Below, in pieces: positions 26,246-34,742 of a stretch of DNA of 64,000 nt. Numbering within the stretch: the stretch's first letter is position 1; each line of letters starts with the position of its first letter. The position numbers and the translations under genes are program-made. The notes beneath the pieces are model-generated. The model saw only the letters and a list, made by a program, of their open reading frames with translations, had not been told where the DNA came from and made no database searches. The stretch is from Thermoanaerobaculia bacterium. Lineage in GTDB: Bacteria > Acidobacteriota > Thermoanaerobaculia > Multivoradales > JAHEKO01. The stretch is from contig CALZIK010000052.1 in assembly GCA_945787635.1 (NCBI GenBank), forward strand, positions 55,840 through 119,839, written 5' to 3'.

Positions 26246-28656
26246 GGCCGCGGCCCGAGCGCCGGTCTGAACTCTTCGATGAGCTCGCCCAGGCTGATGT
26301 GCGGTTCTTCCTCGACACCAACGGGGATGGCCTCTTGGAACCTCCGCCTCAGGATCTCCGAAAGGAATGCCACCCCTTCCGGCGTCGAGCGCCAGTGGCT
26401 GTCCACCGATTGCTCGGCGAGTGGCACCGGTAGAGCGGCACGCATGTCCATGGTCAACCAGAAGGGGTTGTGAACCTCACAGCTGGCCACGAGTTGGCTG
26501 CCCGCGCGCTGCTTCCACTCCTTGACCTCCAGCCCCAGGGCCTCGACCAGTCGGAAGCTCGGCGACGCGTGCACCTCGACCCGGTACTCGCCGCGCAGAG
26601 GCTCGATCTCGAGTCCGTCGCGCGAGTCGCTCTTCGTGACCCAGCGCCCCAGCATCCGATCCCATGCCTGCAGAGCTCGGTAGCAGATCAGGTTGGGATC
26701 CTCTTCGTCGCGAAACTGCTTCAAGCTGAGATTGTAGTACCGGAGGCCGTCCCTGACCCTCGAGTAGAGCTCCTTGTTCTCGATCAGTCGCTCGACGAGG
26801 TTGGAACTGGTCGAAACCCTCGAAGTTCGCACGATCTCGAAAAGGCGGCGGTGCTCTCCTTCCTGTCCGACTCCGAGCGCCGGGTAGTCCCGGGTGATGA
26901 GATCGAGGACCGTCCTCGGGGCGTCGAGGTTCACCGCCTCCAGCCAGGCGTCGTTACCGGCGTCGATCTGGGCGTACGCGGTGGGAAGACCGGTGACCTC
27001 CCGGCCTTCGGTCACCGCGAGCGGCGAATCGGCGAAAACGAAGGGCCAATACAGGAAGAAGAGCTCCTTGCCGGCGTGGCGCCGCCGACCCCTGGTGGGG
27101 GGAGCAAGCTCGACGCGGGTCAGTATCGCGATCGAGACGTCGGACTTCGCCCACCAGCCGATATCGTTGACGTCGGCCGCCATCGAGCCGAAATTCGAAA
27201 CCGTCAAGAAAACCCAGGAATCGTAATCGTCCGCGAGCTTGGGGAGCCTGCCGGGGACCTCGTCGGTGATCGGGTACGGTTCCCAGGACGAGTCGCGCCA
27301 CCGATCATCGTTCCACAGGGCCTTGATCTGTTCGTCGATGGGAGGAAGCAGCCGTCTGAGTGCCGACGATTTCGCCTTCAGGGGCAGCACGCGCATGGTT
27401 GCGTCATAGAAGTCGAACGGTCCCTCCATCGCACCGATCATCGGCCCAAGGGTGGTGTTGAAGGGAGTCGCAGTCGTGACCTGCGGCGAGCTCATCCGGA
27501 GCATGGGCAGCGCGTCGCGCTGGGTGCCGACGCACCAGTCGGTCTCCTGGGTCCGCCAGCAGAGCCGCTGGCCGAGCTCGTAACGCATGTCGACGCTGAT
27601 CCAGAACGGAAAGAGCGGTTTGAGCTCGGCGACGCTGGCTGCGCCGACCTGGACCTCGTCTTCGACCTCGAGGCCCAGCGATTCGATGATCGGATAGGTC
27701 GGATACCTATGAACGAAAATCGACGTGCCGGCGGTGGGATCGCCGAGGAGCTGGTCGAAAGCGCCCAGCAGGCCTCCTTTGAGATACCGGCGGAACACCA
27801 TCTTGCTGTTGGTCAAGGACTGGTAACAGGCCGCCCGCGGAGTGGAGGAGCGGAACTGTTTCAGGTTGATGGTGTTGCCGTAGAGGTTGCCGGTTTCTCC
27901 CTGCAGATTCCTCAGCAGATCTCTGATCTGACGCCCGAGGGTTGCCGCGCCGCCCGTGCGAGCCAGCCGTGTGAGGCCCCGAATTGTGTCAGGCGCCGTG
28001 TTGATCGCATGAAAAAGCAGCTTTGAGGCCTGCACGAGGGGCTCGGCGAGATGCGCCGGATCGGGCGGGAACTGCGTCAGGAAGCGCGGCGTGTCCTGCT
28101 CGATTCGCAGGAGCGTTCGCGGTCGGATCTCCTGACCGGAATAGTCATCCGCGAAGAGCAGGGTCTTCATCTCCAGCAGGCCTCGGCGCCTGCTGGGATC
28201 GCGCATCCACTGGTTGGGGCCGGCGCTGTGCCACGCCATCATCTTGGGCCAGCCGAAGACCTCCCGGCCGGTGGTGATCGACCATGCGTTGTCCACCCAG
28301 ATGTAGGGGCTGACCGTGGCGAAGTCCTCGACGACGTCGTCTGCCTGGTGCCAGCGCCCCTGCACGGGCACGCTGAAGAGGATCTCGTTTTGTGCCACCC
28401 AGCCCATATTGGACGCCTGTCCGGCCATGCGACCGTAGTTGATGACCATCAAAAAGACGTACGGCGTGACCGGGTGAAAGCAGGCCATTTCCGCCGGCGC
28501 GACATTCAGGTAGTTGTTGCAGAAGGTCTCCAGCCGGCTGAGGTTCGCCCTCAGCGGGAAGATTCTGATCGTCACCCCGTCGAAGTCCAGGCTGCCGAAG
28601 GAGGACGCGACCCCCGGCCCCGTGCCGATGTATTGACGGTCCGAAGAGAAGACCAC
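26242..28656 (-). CDS. Tandem acetoacetate-decarboxylase-fold protein, one active site degenerate
   Basis: The 804-residue protein contains two ADC-superfamily halves of about 400 residues each. The N-terminal half has GREVFGWPKMMA, in which Lys138 occupies the position of the Schiff-base lysine of acetoacetate decarboxylase. The C-terminal half has the same motif as GREVTGLPTAYA, with Thr559 in place of Lys. Other duplicated features are VFLMVINYGRMAG / VFLTVSNFGSMAA, AQNEILFSVPV / AKSDVSIAILT, and LKQFRSS..ACYQSL / LKQFRDE..ICYRAL. The GTG at 28656 lies 4 nt after the preceding stop and starts the conserved region; the frame is open to 28728 but that part is a shadow. A decarboxylase, aldolase-dehydratase or lyase on a keto-acid is possible. 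The substrate is unknown. Confidence 0.8.
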   Translation of the reverse strand: MVFSSDRQYIGTGPGVASSFGSLDFDGVTIRIFPLRANLSRLETFCNNYLNVAPAEMACFHPVTPYVFLMVINYGRMAGQASNMGWVAQNEILFSVPVQGRWHQADDVVEDFATVSPYIWVDNAWSITTGREVFGWPKMMAWHSAGPNQWMRDPSRRRGLLEMKTLLFADDYSGQEIRPRTLLRIEQDTPRFLTQFPPDPAHLAEPLVQASKLLFHAINTAPDTIRGLTRLARTGGAATLGRQIRDLLRNLQGETGNLYGNTINLKQFRSSTPRAACYQSLTNSKMVFRRYLKGGLLGAFDQLLGDPTAGTSIFVHRYPTYPIIESLGLEVEDEVQVGAASVAELKPLFPFWISVDMRYELGQRLCWRTQETDWCVGTQRDALPMLRMSSPQVTTATPFNTTLGPMIGAMEGPFDFYDATMRVLPLKAKSSALRRLLPPIDEQIKALWNDDRWRDSSWEPYPITDEVPGRLPKLADDYDSWVFLTVSNFGSMAADVNDIGWWAKSDVSIAILTRVELAPPTRGRRRHAGKELFFLYWPFVFADSPLAVTEGREVTGLPTAYAQIDAGNDAWLEAVNLDAPRTVLDLITRDYPALGVGQEGEHRRLFEIVRTSRVSTSSNLVERLIENKELYSRVRDGLRYYNLSLKQFRDEEDPNLICYRALQAWDRMLGRWVTKSDSRDGLEIEPLRGEYRVEVHASPSFRLVEALGLEVKEWKQRAGSQLVASCEVHNPFWLTMDMRAALPVPLAEQSVDSHWRSTPEGVAFLSEILRRRFQEAIPVGVEEEPHISLGELIEEFRPALGPRP

Positions 28657-28660
28657 TGTC

Positions 28661-29404
28661 CTACTTGCGGGCCGACGTCTTCTTGGCTCCGCTGCTTGGC
28701 GCGGAGGTCGCGGCGTCCCGGATCGCAACGCACACCCAACCCGCTACCTTTCCCTGAGACCGGTCGAAGACGGCCCCAAAGTAGGCGCCGGGAGGTTGAT
28801 CGGGCGGGATGCGAATGGTCACGAACGGTCTGACGGTAGCGGTGCGAAACTCGGTCAGGCTGTGCTCGTTGTCAAGCTGCTCCGCGGTTAACGGAGCGAC
28901 CACGAGCTGCGAGCTCGAAGTGACGCCCACGATGCTGGCGGTGACCTCGGCGTTTCGGGTCGTGTCGAGAGCCGCGTCCCCTACGTTCGGCTCCGCGGAA
29001 GCTCCGTTGGTGTACCTGCCGGTCGCGCCGACGAAGCTCGAGGTCATGTCGGTCATCATCTTGAGCCAGCCGGTCGAGAGCTCGGCGAACGACTTGATCA
29101 TGGTCTCGGCCAGATCCTGCGGGGCGCCGAGGGCGTCGCCGAAGCCGTAGCCCTGGTTGTTGAGCTGACCGGCGACCTTCTTGCCGAGCTCGATCTGCTC
29201 GTTGATCAGCCGATTGGCGAGTTCGACGGTGCCGGTGACGACCCCGGTCCAGGCTTCGGTGGCGGCGCCGGCCGCGGTGCGCCCCTGCTCCAGAACGCTC
29301 TCTCCCTTGCTGCCGTTCTGCTGGGAGAAGGCCTTGAATACGTCACGGCAGGGTCCGTTGTCCGACCTGGGGTCGAGGGTGAAGTTGGGCTTGGGGTTTG
29401 CCAT
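28661..29404 (-). CDS. Phasin-like N-terminal helix protein with C-terminal beta domain
   Basis: The 247-residue protein has an amphipathic helical first half (AATEAWTGVVTGTVELANRL, then INEQIELGKKVAGQL, and later LAETMIKSFAELSTGWLKMM). This resembles phasins, which coat polyhydroxyalkanoate or lipid inclusions. The second half (about 145-230) looks like a beta-sandwich ending IRIPPDQPPGAYFGAVFDRSQG. There is no signal peptide, and the Lys/Ala/Ser-rich tail is typical of cytoplasmic granule proteins. No PHA synthase is in the window, so the coated material is unknown. The gene sits between the TonB receptor and the ADC-like gene on the same strand. A small GTAAC...GTTAC hairpin and a GGAGAGAA ribosome-binding site precede it. 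Confidence 0.7.
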   Translation of the reverse strand: MANPKPNFTLDPRSDNGPCRDVFKAFSQQNGSKGESVLEQGRTAAGAATEAWTGVVTGTVELANRLINEQIELGKKVAGQLNNQGYGFGDALGAPQDLAETMIKSFAELSTGWLKMMTDMTSSFVGATGRYTNGASAEPNVGDAALDTTRNAEVTASIVGVTSSSQLVVAPLTAEQLDNEHSLTEFRTATVRPFVTIRIPPDQPPGAYFGAVFDRSQGKVAGWVCVAIRDAATSAPSSGAKKTSARK

Positions 29405-29436
29405 TTGGGGTTCTCTCCGTGTAACCCTTCGAGTTA

Positions 29437-31908
29437 CTACCAGGTGTGGCTCACGTATCCGAGCGCTCGGCGCTCGAGGATGTCGCCACCGAAAATCTCG
29501 AAGTGCCGTTCATTCAGGACGTTGTTCACGTTCAGGCCCACGGTCCACGACTCGGTCAGGTCGAAGCCGGCCGACAGATTGACCACGGTGTAGGACGGGA
29601 CGTCGCCGATCAGGAAGCCCTCAGCCCAGGGGAACCCGTCGAACCACCGGGCGCTGACGGCTCCCCCGAGGCGGTCTCCGGCATAGCTGAACGTCATGTT
29701 GACCTTGTTTTCCGGTCCGTTGGCCTCTAGTGGGGCCTCGGGCAGCTCGTCCTTGACGTCGAAGCTCAGCCACGAGTAGTTGGCGCTGAGCGACCAGCCG
29801 TCGGCGAGAGGGTAGTCGATCGCAATCTCGGCGCCCTGGGTCTCGACTTCGCCGAAATTGATCGCCGTGTTGAGGGCGAAGACCGGGCGGCCGTTGTCGG
29901 TGCTCAAGAACGGGAATAGACCGAAGGGCGTCAGAGCCGAGTCGAGAGAGGCGACCAGAAGCGAAGCGAAGGGTTCGGGGAGGTCCGCCGGCGGGGCGTA
30001 GGGCCCGAAGTTGGGATTGGTCCGCCCGAGCCGGGTGCCGAGCTGCGGGATGAACTGCTGAACGAAGTCCTCGATCTTGGTCCAGTAGCCGTCAATGGTC
30101 AGAAAGCCCCTGCCGTTGAGGATGGCCTTGTAGCCGACCTCGACGCTCTGGATGGACTCGACGGTCAGATCCTTGTTGCCGACGGCTAGCAGCGGGACTG
30201 GTCGGTCGAAGCCGCAGTTCACGCCCACCGGAGTGCACAGAAGCTCCTCGAACAGGCTCAGATCGAGCGGCGGCGCGACCGGCACCCGCACGAAGTACTC
30301 GGGGTAGTTCGGGCGCAGGAACCCGGAGTTGTAACCGAAGCGCAGGTTCTGGCCCGGCTTGACCTCCCAAACCAGCGCCACTTTGGGTGAGATCTCCGGG
30401 TCGTAGAACTGGCTGTCGTCCACCCGCGCCGCCACGACCAGCTTGAGCTCGGGGCTCAGATCCCAGTCGAACTGTCCGAACACCGCCCGCAGATCATCGG
30501 TCTTGGGCTCGGGCAGCAGCGTTTGCACCCCATTGGGGTCGGCGCTGTCGATATCTTCGCGTGCTACCCAAAGACCCGCCACCACGCGGCCGCGACCCTG
30601 GCCGACGTTCCAGTTGCCCTGGACCTCGAAACTGGCCCGGAACGAATCGGTGAACGCCAGGGTGCCCGCGGACAAGGTCGTCGCCTCGGCCTCGCGGCCG
30701 GTGTAGGAGAGCAGGGCGTTCCACCGGGGCGAGTTGTAGTTCAACCGTCCCCACGGCCGGCTCAAATCGGTGATCTGGAACCGGCTGCCGGGAGCGGAGA
30801 GCACGTATCCCTCTACCTCGGCCGTACCGACCTCGGCGGTCACAATCTGGCCGTCGGAGAGGTGGTGGTCGATGCGCCCGCCCGCGTAAACGATCTTGTC
30901 CCCATCTTGGGGCAGCGGCACGGCTTCGAGGAAGAGGCAATCCCGTACCTGGGGGAGACACGGGGTGGAGTACTCGACGCTGGTATTGCGAGATCGGTAG
31001 AAGTCGTCACTCTCGACGACGCTTCCGAGCACTTTGTAGAAGGTCCTCTCGCTGATTCCCCCAGCGAGCCGGAAATCGGCTCGCACGGTCGAGAGCTCGC
31101 CTCCGGTGAGCCGGAAGAGCCCTCCCTGGCTGTTTCGAGGTGCCTTGGTCGTCAGGTTCACGATGCCGTTGAAGGCGTTCGCTCCGTAGAGCGCGCTGCT
31201 GGGGCCTCGAACCAGCTCGGCGCCCTCGAGATCGTCCATGGGGAAGGAGTTCGAGGCCCACTCCTGCGATCCGAGCAGCGGGAAGGAGGGGTCGCGGCCG
31301 TCGATCAGAACGGCCACGCGTCGGTTGACCGAGATGTTCGCGCCCCGCGCGTTGAACTTGTAGTCGTAGAGGCCGCTTTGGCTGAGCTCGGCTCCTGGCA
31401 GCGACCCGAAAAGGGCTGGGATCTGTCCGGTCGGCGCCTCGCGGCTGATCTCGCGCTCGGTGAGGGTGCTGATCGCAGCCGGAGCATCGACGATTTTCTC
31501 CCGTCGGCGCGACGCGGCGTACACAGTCAGGGTATCGGCGACGCTCAGCGACCAGTCCACGGTCTGCTCGACCTCGACCGTGCCGCCCGCGGTCACTTCG
31601 ATCGGCACCGCCAGACTGTCCTCGCCGAGGGACAGGACCACCGTCTGAGCTCCTTCAGGGACGGCTTCCAGGGCGAAGGCGCCCCGCCGGTCGGTCACGA
31701 CCGCCGAGCTTCCCGTTTTGTCGATCTGGACGACGACGCCTTCGACGCCCTTGCCCTGCGCTGCGAGCACCCGGCCCTCCACTCGGCCGACTCCCTGTGC
31801 CGCCAGGCCGGAGCAGACCAGACCGGTCGCCGCCAGGGCTAGCCACACGAAGGCGGCTCTTCCCAACGGCGTTGCACCGGGCAGATCGATCAACCTACTC
31901 AGCCGCAT
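29437..31908 (-). CDS. TonB-dependent outer-membrane receptor with carboxypeptidase-regulatory-like domain
   Basis: The 823-residue protein has a signal peptide (first ~37 residues), then a CarboxypepD_reg-like beta-sandwich (GRVEGRVLAAQGKGVEGVVVQI...GAFALEAV). A plug domain follows (IVDAPAAISTLTEREI...VLIDGRDPSFPL...AELVRGPSSALYGANAFNGIVNLTT) and then a C-terminal beta-barrel ending in an aromatic residue (SHTW). It would import, or possibly export, a bulky or hydrophobic ligand across the outer membrane using TonB energy. It is the first gene of the leftward run into the prenyl/ADC cluster, with only a 32-nt gap to the phasin-like gene, so its ligand may be related to that pathway. A good AAGGGAG ribosome-binding site lies 6 nt before the ATG. 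Confidence 0.92.
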   Translation of the reverse strand: MRLSRLIDLPGATPLGRAAFVWLALAATGLVCSGLAAQGVGRVEGRVLAAQGKGVEGVVVQIDKTGSSAVVTDRRGAFALEAVPEGAQTVVLSLGEDSLAVPIEVTAGGTVEVEQTVDWSLSVADTLTVYAASRRREKIVDAPAAISTLTEREISREAPTGQIPALFGSLPGAELSQSGLYDYKFNARGANISVNRRVAVLIDGRDPSFPLLGSQEWASNSFPMDDLEGAELVRGPSSALYGANAFNGIVNLTTKAPRNSQGGLFRLTGGELSTVRADFRLAGGISERTFYKVLGSVVESDDFYRSRNTSVEYSTPCLPQVRDCLFLEAVPLPQDGDKIVYAGGRIDHHLSDGQIVTAEVGTAEVEGYVLSAPGSRFQITDLSRPWGRLNYNSPRWNALLSYTGREAEATTLSAGTLAFTDSFRASFEVQGNWNVGQGRGRVVAGLWVAREDIDSADPNGVQTLLPEPKTDDLRAVFGQFDWDLSPELKLVVAARVDDSQFYDPEISPKVALVWEVKPGQNLRFGYNSGFLRPNYPEYFVRVPVAPPLDLSLFEELLCTPVGVNCGFDRPVPLLAVGNKDLTVESIQSVEVGYKAILNGRGFLTIDGYWTKIEDFVQQFIPQLGTRLGRTNPNFGPYAPPADLPEPFASLLVASLDSALTPFGLFPFLSTDNGRPVFALNTAINFGEVETQGAEIAIDYPLADGWSLSANYSWLSFDVKDELPEAPLEANGPENKVNMTFSYAGDRLGGAVSARWFDGFPWAEGFLIGDVPSYTVVNLSAGFDLTESWTVGLNVNNVLNERHFEIFGGDILERRALGYVSHTW

Positions 31909-32224
31909 TGACTCTCCCTTGGTTTTGCGGGTCTGAAGAAAGACGAAGATTACCCTCAGGATTGCGAATACGCAAGCAAGCCGGGACCAACATGGGAGGA
32001 TTTCCCTTCACCCAGGCCTGATCTTGTCAGATTTGAGGGGCCGGACGACACGGGTAGGCAACTTCCTCCCACCGACACCGAGCGCCTCCGGGTGCGGCGC
32101 GACGAATTCGAGCGCCCGCCCGTCCGCGCCCGGATCTGCCTTTTTCGGAAGCCACCTCACACTTCCGTGGCTTCGCCGGCCACGACGGCTGGCCTCGCAC
32201 TCGGGTTTGCGCTCTACTACGCCG
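31909..32224. other. 316-bp divergent intergenic region
   Basis: This gap separates the TonB-receptor operon from the EamA transporter gene. It contains a plausible leftward promoter at 31947-31975, which includes a small TTGCG/CGCAA dyad at 31962-31975. Rightward open frame runs from 32024, but it lacks protein-like features before 32225. I see nothing else in it. Confidence 0.5.
31947..31975 (-). promoter_or_regulatory. Putative promoter of the TonB-receptor/prenyl operon
   Basis: On the - strand, TTGCGT (31970-31975) and TAATCT (31947-31952) are separated by exactly 17 nt, about 40 nt before the ATG at 31908. Each hexamer matches the sigma-70 consensus at only about half of its positions. 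The -35 overlaps a TTGCG-N4-CGCAA inverted repeat that could be an operator. Confidence 0.4.
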
Positions 32225-33184
32225 ATGGCTCAGGCCCTCCATCGCGCGGGCGACAACCCGCGCCTCGGCTTCACTCTGGCGATGGCGACAGTACTGCTGT
32301 GGGGGTTTCTATCACTCGCGCTGAAGCTGCTTTTGGTCGGCGGAATGGACGCCTATACGATCACTTGGTACAGGCTGGCGACGTCGGCTCTTGTGCTCGG
32401 GGTCTTCCAGGCTCGACGGAGGCGATTACCCTCCGTTCGCCAGCTCGGTGTCAAGAGCTGGGCACTCTTGGCAGCGGCGCTGCTCGGCCTGGTGGGCAAT
32501 TATGTTCTTTTCGCGGTCGCTCTCGACTACGTGCCGCCGGCGACGGCGCAGCTCGTGATTCAGCTCGCGCCGATCCTGTTCTTGCTCGGAGCGCTGGCGA
32601 TCTTTCGCGAGAGTTTCAGCCGGCCGCAATGGGCCGGCCTCGGTGTGCTGGTGGCCGGGTTGCTCCTGTTTTTCAACGATCGGCTTTCGGCTCTGGTCCG
32701 CCTTTCGGGAACCGAGGCCGTGGGCGTAGCCATCGTGGTGGTGGCGGCGATGGTCTGGTCGGCATACGCCCTCGCGCAAAAGCAGCTGCTGGTGGCCCTG
32801 TCGTCGGTGAACATCCTGCTTCTCATCTACATCGGTGCCACGGTTGTCCTACTGCCCCTCGCCTCGCCCCGTCAGGTCGCCGGCCTCGGGGGTTTTGAGC
32901 TGGGCCTGCTGGTCTTCGGCGTGTTCAACACTCTGGCCGCCTACGGCTGCTTCGCCGAGGCGCTCGAGCATTGGGAGGCGTCGCGGGTGAGCGCGGTGAT
33001 CTCGCTCACGCCACTGGTGACGATCCTGGCGGTCTACGGAATCCTCGCGGTGTGGCCCACCGTCGATATCGGCGTTCACCTCGACGCGCTTGGTACGGTG
33101 GGGGCGCTTCTCATCGTCGCGGGCTCGATGATGACCGCGCTCGGCAAGCGAGCCAGGCAGGTCGAGCCGGTGTGCTTGGAGTAG
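32225..33184 (+). CDS. EamA/DMT family transporter
   Basis: The 319-residue protein has ten predicted membrane spans in two EamA repeats. The first starts FTLAMATVLLWGFLSLALKL and contains WYRLATSALVLGVF; the second starts VAIVVVAAMVWSAYALAQK and ends ISLTPLVTILAVYGILAVWP. This is the drug/metabolite exporter superfamily, and the substrate is not predictable. The ATG at 32225 directly precedes the conserved region; upstream in-frame sequence to 32024 is not protein-like. Confidence 0.9.
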   Translation: MAQALHRAGDNPRLGFTLAMATVLLWGFLSLALKLLLVGGMDAYTITWYRLATSALVLGVFQARRRRLPSVRQLGVKSWALLAAALLGLVGNYVLFAVALDYVPPATAQLVIQLAPILFLLGALAIFRESFSRPQWAGLGVLVAGLLLFFNDRLSALVRLSGTEAVGVAIVVVAAMVWSAYALAQKQLLVALSSVNILLLIYIGATVVLLPLASPRQVAGLGGFELGLLVFGVFNTLAAYGCFAEALEHWEASRVSAVISLTPLVTILAVYGILAVWPTVDIGVHLDALGTVGALLIVAGSMMTALGKRARQVEPVCLE

Positions 33185-33239
33185 CCATGCGCGGCGCCGG
33201 TTGACTCCAGACGCCGGGTGCGAGACTCTTTGCGCGGTC

Positions 33240-33809
33240 ATGGAGCAACTGAAAGGGCGAATCGGGTATGTCTGGGGCATAGGCGGAGTCGCCCTGGTTC
33301 TGGTCGATGCCTTGTTGCGCCTGACACCGATCGCGGTGGACGCTTTCTCGCAGCCGCTGAGCTGGGTGCAGTGGAGTTTTCTCCTGGGCTGGCTCGGTTT
33401 CATGGGCTTCGTCGAGGGTTACCGCGGCTTTCATCTCTCTTTCAGCCCCCGAGTTTTGGTGCGGGCGCGCTACCTGCGGCAAAACCCGCGCTGGCTCGAT
33501 GTCGCTCTCGCTCCGTTGTTTTGCAGCAGCCTGTTTCGCACCACTCGGCGCCGGCTGATAGCGAGTTGGGGCATGGTGGCGGGCATCGTCAGCGTGGTTC
33601 TGCTGGTTCGGACCCTGGCGCAGCCCTGGCGGGGCCTGGTCGATCTCGGTGTCGTTGCAGGGTTGAGCGCGGGGCTAGCGTCGATGGCCGTGTGGCTCGT
33701 TCGCGAGCGCCTGGGCCATACGATTCCTTTCTCACCCGAGCTGGGCGAGCTCGACGGAGAGCGTGAAAAGAGCGAGGCGCGCGGGCTCAGCCAGGCTCCG
33801 ACTCCCTGA
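33240..33809 (+). CDS. Conserved hypothetical membrane protein
   Basis: The 189-residue protein has about four hydrophobic spans and a conserved-looking central segment FSPRVLVRARYLRQNPRWLDVALAPLFC followed by LFRTTRRRLIASWGMV. Proteins with this arginine-rich segment between membrane helices occur in gammaproteobacteria and other groups without assigned function. The ATG at 33240 begins just before the first hydrophobic segment; the frame is open a little further upstream (33201). It follows the EamA gene by 55 bp on the same strand. Confidence 0.75.
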   Translation: MEQLKGRIGYVWGIGGVALVLVDALLRLTPIAVDAFSQPLSWVQWSFLLGWLGFMGFVEGYRGFHLSFSPRVLVRARYLRQNPRWLDVALAPLFCSSLFRTTRRRLIASWGMVAGIVSVVLLVRTLAQPWRGLVDLGVVAGLSAGLASMAVWLVRERLGHTIPFSPELGELDGEREKSEARGLSQAPTP

Positions 33810-33849
33810 GGCTCAGGCGCCTGTCGGCGAGCGGAATCCGGCCGGTTCG

Positions 33850-34734
33850 CTAGCCTCCAGTCGAGGTCATCCGGGAGACCACGTCGTCGAAAGTCGCCGG
33901 CAGCCGGCCGAGCAGCTTTGTGAGGACGCTCGGCGAACCGATCATGCCGTAGTGCTCGTAGTAACGAAACATCGCCTGCAGGGTCTCGACGCGTTCACGG
34001 TCGAGCCCATCCCGCAGCGCGCGCCGGGCCCAGTCGGTTCTCGCAATCGGCTCTGCCGCGACCGCGCGACCCAGACGGCGCGCGAGGATCGAGGCGATCT
34101 CGGTCTGGTCCAAAAGCTCGCCGCCGCACAGCTCGTAGGTCGCCCCGGTATGACCGGACTCGGTGAGCACTCGCGCCGCCACCTCGGCGACGTCCTCGAG
34201 GTCGACCATGACGATCCGGGTTGTCGTTGCGTAGGGTGTTTCATAGACGCCGTGCGCCTCGACCTGCGGCCACTGTCCAAAGACGTTCTGCATGTAGGGA
34301 GCCGGTTGAAGAATCGTGTACTCGAGCCCGGATTCGAAGATTCTCTCCTCGACTTCGAGCTTGGCCCAATGATGCGGCATGGCTCTGATCTGGGGGTGGA
34401 GGACCGAGTGCAGGACGAGGCCACGCACCTCGGTCTCGGCGGCGAGCTCGAGCATGCGGGCCCCGATCGCGGCTTCTTGCGGATGTACGTTGGGGCAGAT
34501 GTGGTAAACGGTGGCGACGCCTCGAAGCGCCGCCGTTACGGCATTCCGATCGAGGAGATCGCCTTCGAAAACGCTGCTGACACCCAGATTCTCGAGAACT
34601 CGACGCTGTCTTGAGCCGCGGACGAAGGCTCGCAGCCCGCTCGAGAGCCCGGCTCGTGCCATCAGCCTGCGCAGGACCGCCAGACCGGTCTTTCCGCCGG
34701 CACCGGTGACCAGGATCGGGGCGCTCGATTCCAC
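33850..34734 (-). CDS. NmrA-like NAD(P)-binding protein (atypical SDR)
   Basis: The 294-residue protein begins APILVTGAGGKTGLAVLRRLMA, the NAD(P)-binding glycine motif (GAGGKTG) of NmrA/HSCARG-type atypical short-chain dehydrogenases. It contains FEGDLLDRNAV and LHSVLHPQIRAMPHHWAKLEVEERI. Family members are NADPH-sensing regulators or reductases acting on small molecules; YxxxK is not preserved in its classical form. The GTG at 34734 lies 8 nt after the PilZ gene's stop, so the two genes are probably cotranscribed. Confidence 0.84.
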   Translation of the reverse strand: MESSAPILVTGAGGKTGLAVLRRLMARAGLSSGLRAFVRGSRQRRVLENLGVSSVFEGDLLDRNAVTAALRGVATVYHICPNVHPQEAAIGARMLELAAETEVRGLVLHSVLHPQIRAMPHHWAKLEVEERIFESGLEYTILQPAPYMQNVFGQWPQVEAHGVYETPYATTTRIVMVDLEDVAEVAARVLTESGHTGATYELCGGELLDQTEIASILARRLGRAVAAEPIARTDWARRALRDGLDRERVETLQAMFRYYEHYGMIGSPSVLTKLLGRLPATFDDVVSRMTSTGG

Positions 34735-34742
34735 CGGAACGG

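Noticed and set aside
26470..28026. 518-codon open frame on the + strand
   Set aside because: It is antisense to the tandem ADC-fold gene, whose duplicated motifs are clear. The frame has no recognisable domain.
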